From Agapanthus africanus (lineage: Eukaryota; Streptophyta; Magnoliopsida; Asparagales; Amaryllidaceae), in the NCBI GenBank assembly GCA_030015575.1, contig CM057339.1:770056809-770120808 (forward strand): a DNA stretch of 64,000 bases, in the 5' to 3' direction. A model generated the notes under the pieces. The model made no database searches. It worked only from the letters and a program-made list of their open reading frames with translations, and had not been told where the DNA came from. The number at the start of each line of letters is the position of its first letter. Positions within the stretch are counted from its first letter, which is position 1. This document shows, one piece after another, positions 60,216 through 64,000 of the stretch. Made by a program: the position numbers and the translations under genes.

Positions 60216-61006
60216 TGTCACGCCCCGCTTCCCAGTATACGGGCAGAGGACGCGACGAGGCCGCTGCGTATTTACTCAGAAGTAAATACGCTAAGCGTAA
60301 TTAAGCGATATAAAAGAAATATACACAAGAGACAAATGTAAAGAACATCAACTTTATTTATTAACATTCTTTTACAGTACATGGAAAAATAAATACATGG
60401 AATGAAAAGCAATGCCTAAACAGTGGCATAACAGAAATGAAAAGTATTGAAAGTAAATGTGTACAAGGAATCTAAAGCTCTGGGTCGTAAGCTAGCTGGT
60501 CCAAATCCTCGCTGGTGGGCTCGATCTCCTGAAGGTCCGAATCACCTGACAACATTCCAAAGAAGAAAGAGAAGGAATATCGTCAGCGAACAATCGCTCG
60601 GTAAGTCCCAAAGATGAGGGAGAAGTAGAATAGACAGGGATAGTATAGTTTTATAATATTTATTTTAATGTTAGCGCTGTTGTTTGTAGCTTGGTACAGA
60701 AGAGGCCAGTGTATACGAGAGGAGTCTCACTTGCCCCGGAGACTACGGTATCAGGAACACAAGGAACCATTCATTCCACGGTACAACAGCAATGGAATAC
60801 AGGTTAGGTGTCTTATGATTGCAGTCTCGTGTCACTTCTAACACCTTCTGTACCAATCTACCCTTTATAAATCCCGCGATGTCTTAATTGTATTGTTTGT
60901 ATTGTTGAACTGTAAATGTGTTGTTTGTACTGTTTTGTAATGTAAATGGAAGACTTGTATTATAAATGGAAGACTTGCCGAAACCATGATATCGTATAAA
61001 TCGAAA
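60216..61006 (-). repeat. Diverged gypsy LTR H, end piece
   Basis: It starts TGTCACGCCCCGC, the inverted CA end of this LTR family, and parallels LTR A for about 790 bp with many differences, including the acidic mini-frame at 60472-60546. It is inserted in X3 and is cut near 61006 by copia G. The rest lies beyond the window. Confidence 0.78.
60472..60546 (-). other. Conserved acidic mini-frame in LTR H
   Basis: A 75-nt minus-strand frame with EIEPTSEDLDQLAYDPEL and TAG; one codon longer than the others but in the same frame and place. Confidence 0.45.
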
Positions 61007-63203
61007 TGGATATAGGGTTCCTAGGCACTCTTGTGAAGGTTCATAAAGCATTAAACATGCCCAAATAAAATTTTAGATGTGCCGAACAACCCAAAGCCGG
61101 GATCTTTGCTAGATTATAAGGGTTTAACATGCAAGATAACATCTTTAAATCTAAGTGTGAGGGATTACAACCTTTGTAGTCCGCTCCTTCGCTTCACAAG
61201 CTCCGAGTAGAAGTCCCTTCGCCGCGATCCACGATCTCCCGGACTCAAGAGAGGCTCCACGACTCGAACGATCCATGCTAGCTTGAAGTGTTCCGATTCT
61301 CCGATGATCTACGTCGAAGTTGCTATAACCCAAGATTTCTCACTCTAAAGAGATGAACACCCTAATCTAATGGGCTAGATTAGATGAGGATGATGGATTA
61401 GTATTTATGCTTTCTTTTTAATTCACTTTCTCACAAGAAATCATCACAAAAGAAAATTCTAGTGAGCTCTCTCTCAAAAACAAAAGAGAGAAGAAGATGA
61501 AGAATGAAGAGAATAATCTTTTTGTGATGAATAGTAGATAAATGTATATGATTGATTATGGAACCATGGTCAAGGATGAGAGGCTAAAAGTTTGTAGAGA
61601 ATAAACTAGAGTTAGGGTTTGGTTAGGTTAAGGATAAGTATCAACCATAATATCTTAACCAAGACAAAATAGAATCCTTCTAGAATGAACAAGAATGAGC
61701 TAACCCTAATCAAACCCTAATCCCTTTTTATCATCCTTAAACATGTTTCATAATAAATCATTACATGTCACAATAATATATATCACATATATATTATATA
61801 TTTGCAACAAAAGAAAATAATACAATTAACATATATCGCATATATATCAATGTATTAATCCGGTGAGAAAATGAAATAATAAAGCGAGCCAATATTAGAT
61901 AATGTAATACAATATATCATATATATCATTATACATTAAATCATCGAATCAACACTTGATCCAACGATCCGGCTATATCGAATATAACCGACTAATATAT
62001 CATGTACCGATTCATCGAATCAACACTTGATTTGATGTCCCGGTTCATATCTAAATATCGCGAGAATATAATACGGTATCTCATATCGCATTATCCTCGG
62101 TCCTGCACATATCACATATGTGCCTCTACTCCGTTTTGCCTGAGCCAAGAAACCTCTGTGTAGGACTCTAAAGAATCGTCAATACGCCGGTAGCAGGTGA
62201 TGATCATATCAAACACCCACAAGCTGCAAGCGGTCAGCTAAACGTAACAGCCACCTAGGAATTGAGCGATCAGAAGATCAACAAGCTAGCATGTCCGTTC
62301 TCCTGTGAATCCAATCAGTAACACTCCCATACAGTCCGGTCTGTTCGTCTGATATGTCGCATATCAAGTCTAGGGGTGGTATACGTCAGACCCCAGTAAC
62401 CGATAAGTCGTGTCGATGTGAGGCTCATAACAGGTCGAGAAACTACTAGTAACACTTACCAGTATATCTCTATATCAGCCCTGGCCAGGGACTTCCAGTT
62501 ATAGCCAATCGAACACAGCACAACATCAACTCCCTATACCGGGAGAGACGAATCCCCTCCTATCGCTCATTGCCTCCATGTGATTCGGGACTGTACCCAA
62601 AAGCCACCGTTTTGCACGCCCTCTTGGACGTGGTAAGGTGGAAATCAAAGCACAGTAGGAATCACACAAGACTCTATGACGATCTCGGGTCTACAGACTA
62701 CCCTGTACCAGTGTCACCGGAGAACTGCCATCTGACGTGTGGTATATCACCATCTGGGAGTTCTCGGCGAGTCCGTCCAGTGTACCCAGTCTCCACTGAA
62801 CACTCGTACACCATCTTTGATGTCAAACACCGATGGATATGGGATCATCCATCGCCCATCATATGGGTCAAGATGCGTATACGCTAGTCTACTCTGGTGT
62901 ATCGATGCCCTGTCTCGATATACCCTCGACTAGGAACAGTTATAGGATGTACTCATCGACTACTATGGCCCCACTAGTATGATCTCATCATAGTCCTAGT
63001 AGTCGAGTACAGATCCTAAGGGCTTTATCAACATGTGAGAGTAAGACAGTAAACCAATACAAGTCAACATGTTAAGATAAAGTGAAACCAAATAGCATAC
63101 TATCATGACGAGCAAGAAAGTCCTCTCTGTATATATCCAAGCATCCATCATAATATACATCATATATACAACAATGGCCTCTAAGGCATATACATAACTA
63201 ACA
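61007..63203 (-). repeat. 3' LTR of copia G (left limit approximate)
   Basis: On the minus strand it starts TGTTAGTTATGTATATGCC (63203). It follows the E LTR along its length, to a phrase matching the E end (CCTATATCCA against CCCTACA). The left limit is uncertain by a few bases. It has two TCA-ACACT-TGA hairpins near 61943-61968 and 62012-62036. Confidence 0.8.
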
Positions 63204-64000
63204 ATCTCCCACTTGCACTAAGGCCAGCTGCTGTAGTATCTCATACCTAGCATCCCGAATAATCTCTCAAACTGTATCTGGGGAATGGCCTTTGTGAGTG
63301 GATCCGCAATGTTATCCTTCGTATCTACTCTCCTGACCTCGATCTCCCGGCGATCAACTATCTCCCTGATCAGGTGATACCGCCTCAGAATATGTCTGGA
63401 CTTCTGATGGGATTTGGGTTCCTTGGCCAAAGCCACAGCTCCATTGTTATCGCAATACAGAGGTATTGGATGTTCAATGGATGGAACCACACCAAGTTCA
63501 CTAATGAACTTCTTCATCCAGACAGCCTCTTTGGCAGCATCGTTGGCAGCGATGTATTCAGCCTCCATCGTCGAGTCTGCAACGGTATCCTGTTTGGAAC
63601 TCTTCCAACATACCGTCCCTCCATTGAGGGTAAAGACAAATCCCGAGTGCGACTTAGAGTCGTCCTTATCACTTTGGAAGCTGGAATCGGTAAAGGACTC
63701 CACCCGAAGTTCTCCGTTACCATACACCAAGAACATGTCTCTAGTCCTTCGCAAGTATTGAGAATGTTCTTCACAGCTGTCCAGTGACTCTCTTCAGGAT
63801 CTGCTTGATACCGACTCACTACACTTAGTGAGTATGCTACATCGGGTCTGGTACATAGCATCGCATACATGATAGAGCCTACTGCCGAAGCATAGGGTAT
63901 CCCTTGCATGCGAGCTCTCTCCAAATCAGTCTTGGGAGACATCTCTTTGGAGAGAGTGAGTCCAGAGATCATGGGTTGGTTCCCACGCTTGGATTCTTCC
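63204..64000 (-). pseudogene. Copia pol remains of G (RNase H and end of RT)
   Basis: It shows DSTMEAEYIAANDAAKEAVW, CDNNGAVALAKEP and MRYYSSWP at the end, close to the E protein. The reverse transcriptase end enters from the right edge (LCTRPDVAYSLSVVSRYQ). Partial and broken. Confidence 0.85.

Larger units (their letters stand above)
61007..64000 (-). mobile_element. Ty1/copia element G, partial at the window edge, fossil
   Basis: On the minus strand, the 3' part of pol (from the right edge) is followed by a purine-rich tract (GTGGGAGAT) at 63204 and an LTR of about 2.2 kb ending near 61007. It is a relative of E and F. The 5' part lies outside the window. At least one break is seen in the visible pol. 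Confidence 0.8.

Overview
This is plant nuclear DNA made almost entirely of nested and rearranged transposable elements, with one fragment of an ordinary host gene. The signs of a flowering plant are chromodomain-type Ty3/gypsy elements with 3.2-3.4 kb LTRs, Ty1/copia elements with a tRNA-iMet primer site, a CACTA (En/Spm) DNA transposon with a plant Transposase_24-type gene, and a first exon resembling plant histone deacetylase HDA9. I cannot place the species.

Layout. 1-3245: remnants of two gypsy-type LTR ends around a SIRE/Maximus-like copia LTR. 3246-5290: the only host-like stretch, with a promoter region, a five-codon upstream ORF and a 37-base HDA9-like first exon at 4410-4446 whose other exons are not seen. 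5290-5896 and 13537-13861: AT-rich sequence, perhaps one old LTR, split by a 7.6 kb CACTA transposon (5897-13533) with a TAA target duplication. The transposon carries palindromic subterminal repeats, a G-rich tract, a 600-bp tandem array and an eleven-exon gene.

13862-46627: four Tekay-like gypsy copies in two head-to-head pairs, A(-)/B(+) and C(-)/D(+). A resembles C and B resembles D. The B/C LTR junction and the D/next-LTR junction are the same to the base, so the pair looks like a duplicated block. Between C and D lie scrambled LTR pieces and a truncated copia element (F1).

46628-64000: a nested set. A third gypsy LTR holds a copia solo LTR (F2, target duplication ACTTT). F2 holds a complete-ended 10.5 kb copia element (E, target duplication GTACA). 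The gypsy LTR is then cut by a more distant gypsy LTR (H), itself cut by another copia (G) that runs off the right edge. F1 and F2 sit at the same base of their host LTRs, so F inserted before the duplication and E came later.

Main points of interest: a short acidic reading frame kept at constant length, behind a splice-acceptor-like site, in seven gypsy LTRs; a 66-bp intron-like segment present in A, B and D but exactly absent from C; a family of hairpins with a constant core and varying, still-paired arms in the copia elements; and a CACTA gene joining a transposase-associated domain to a Transposase_24-type region with no main transposase. All retroelement coding regions are fossils. No tRNA, rRNA or CRISPR feature was seen.
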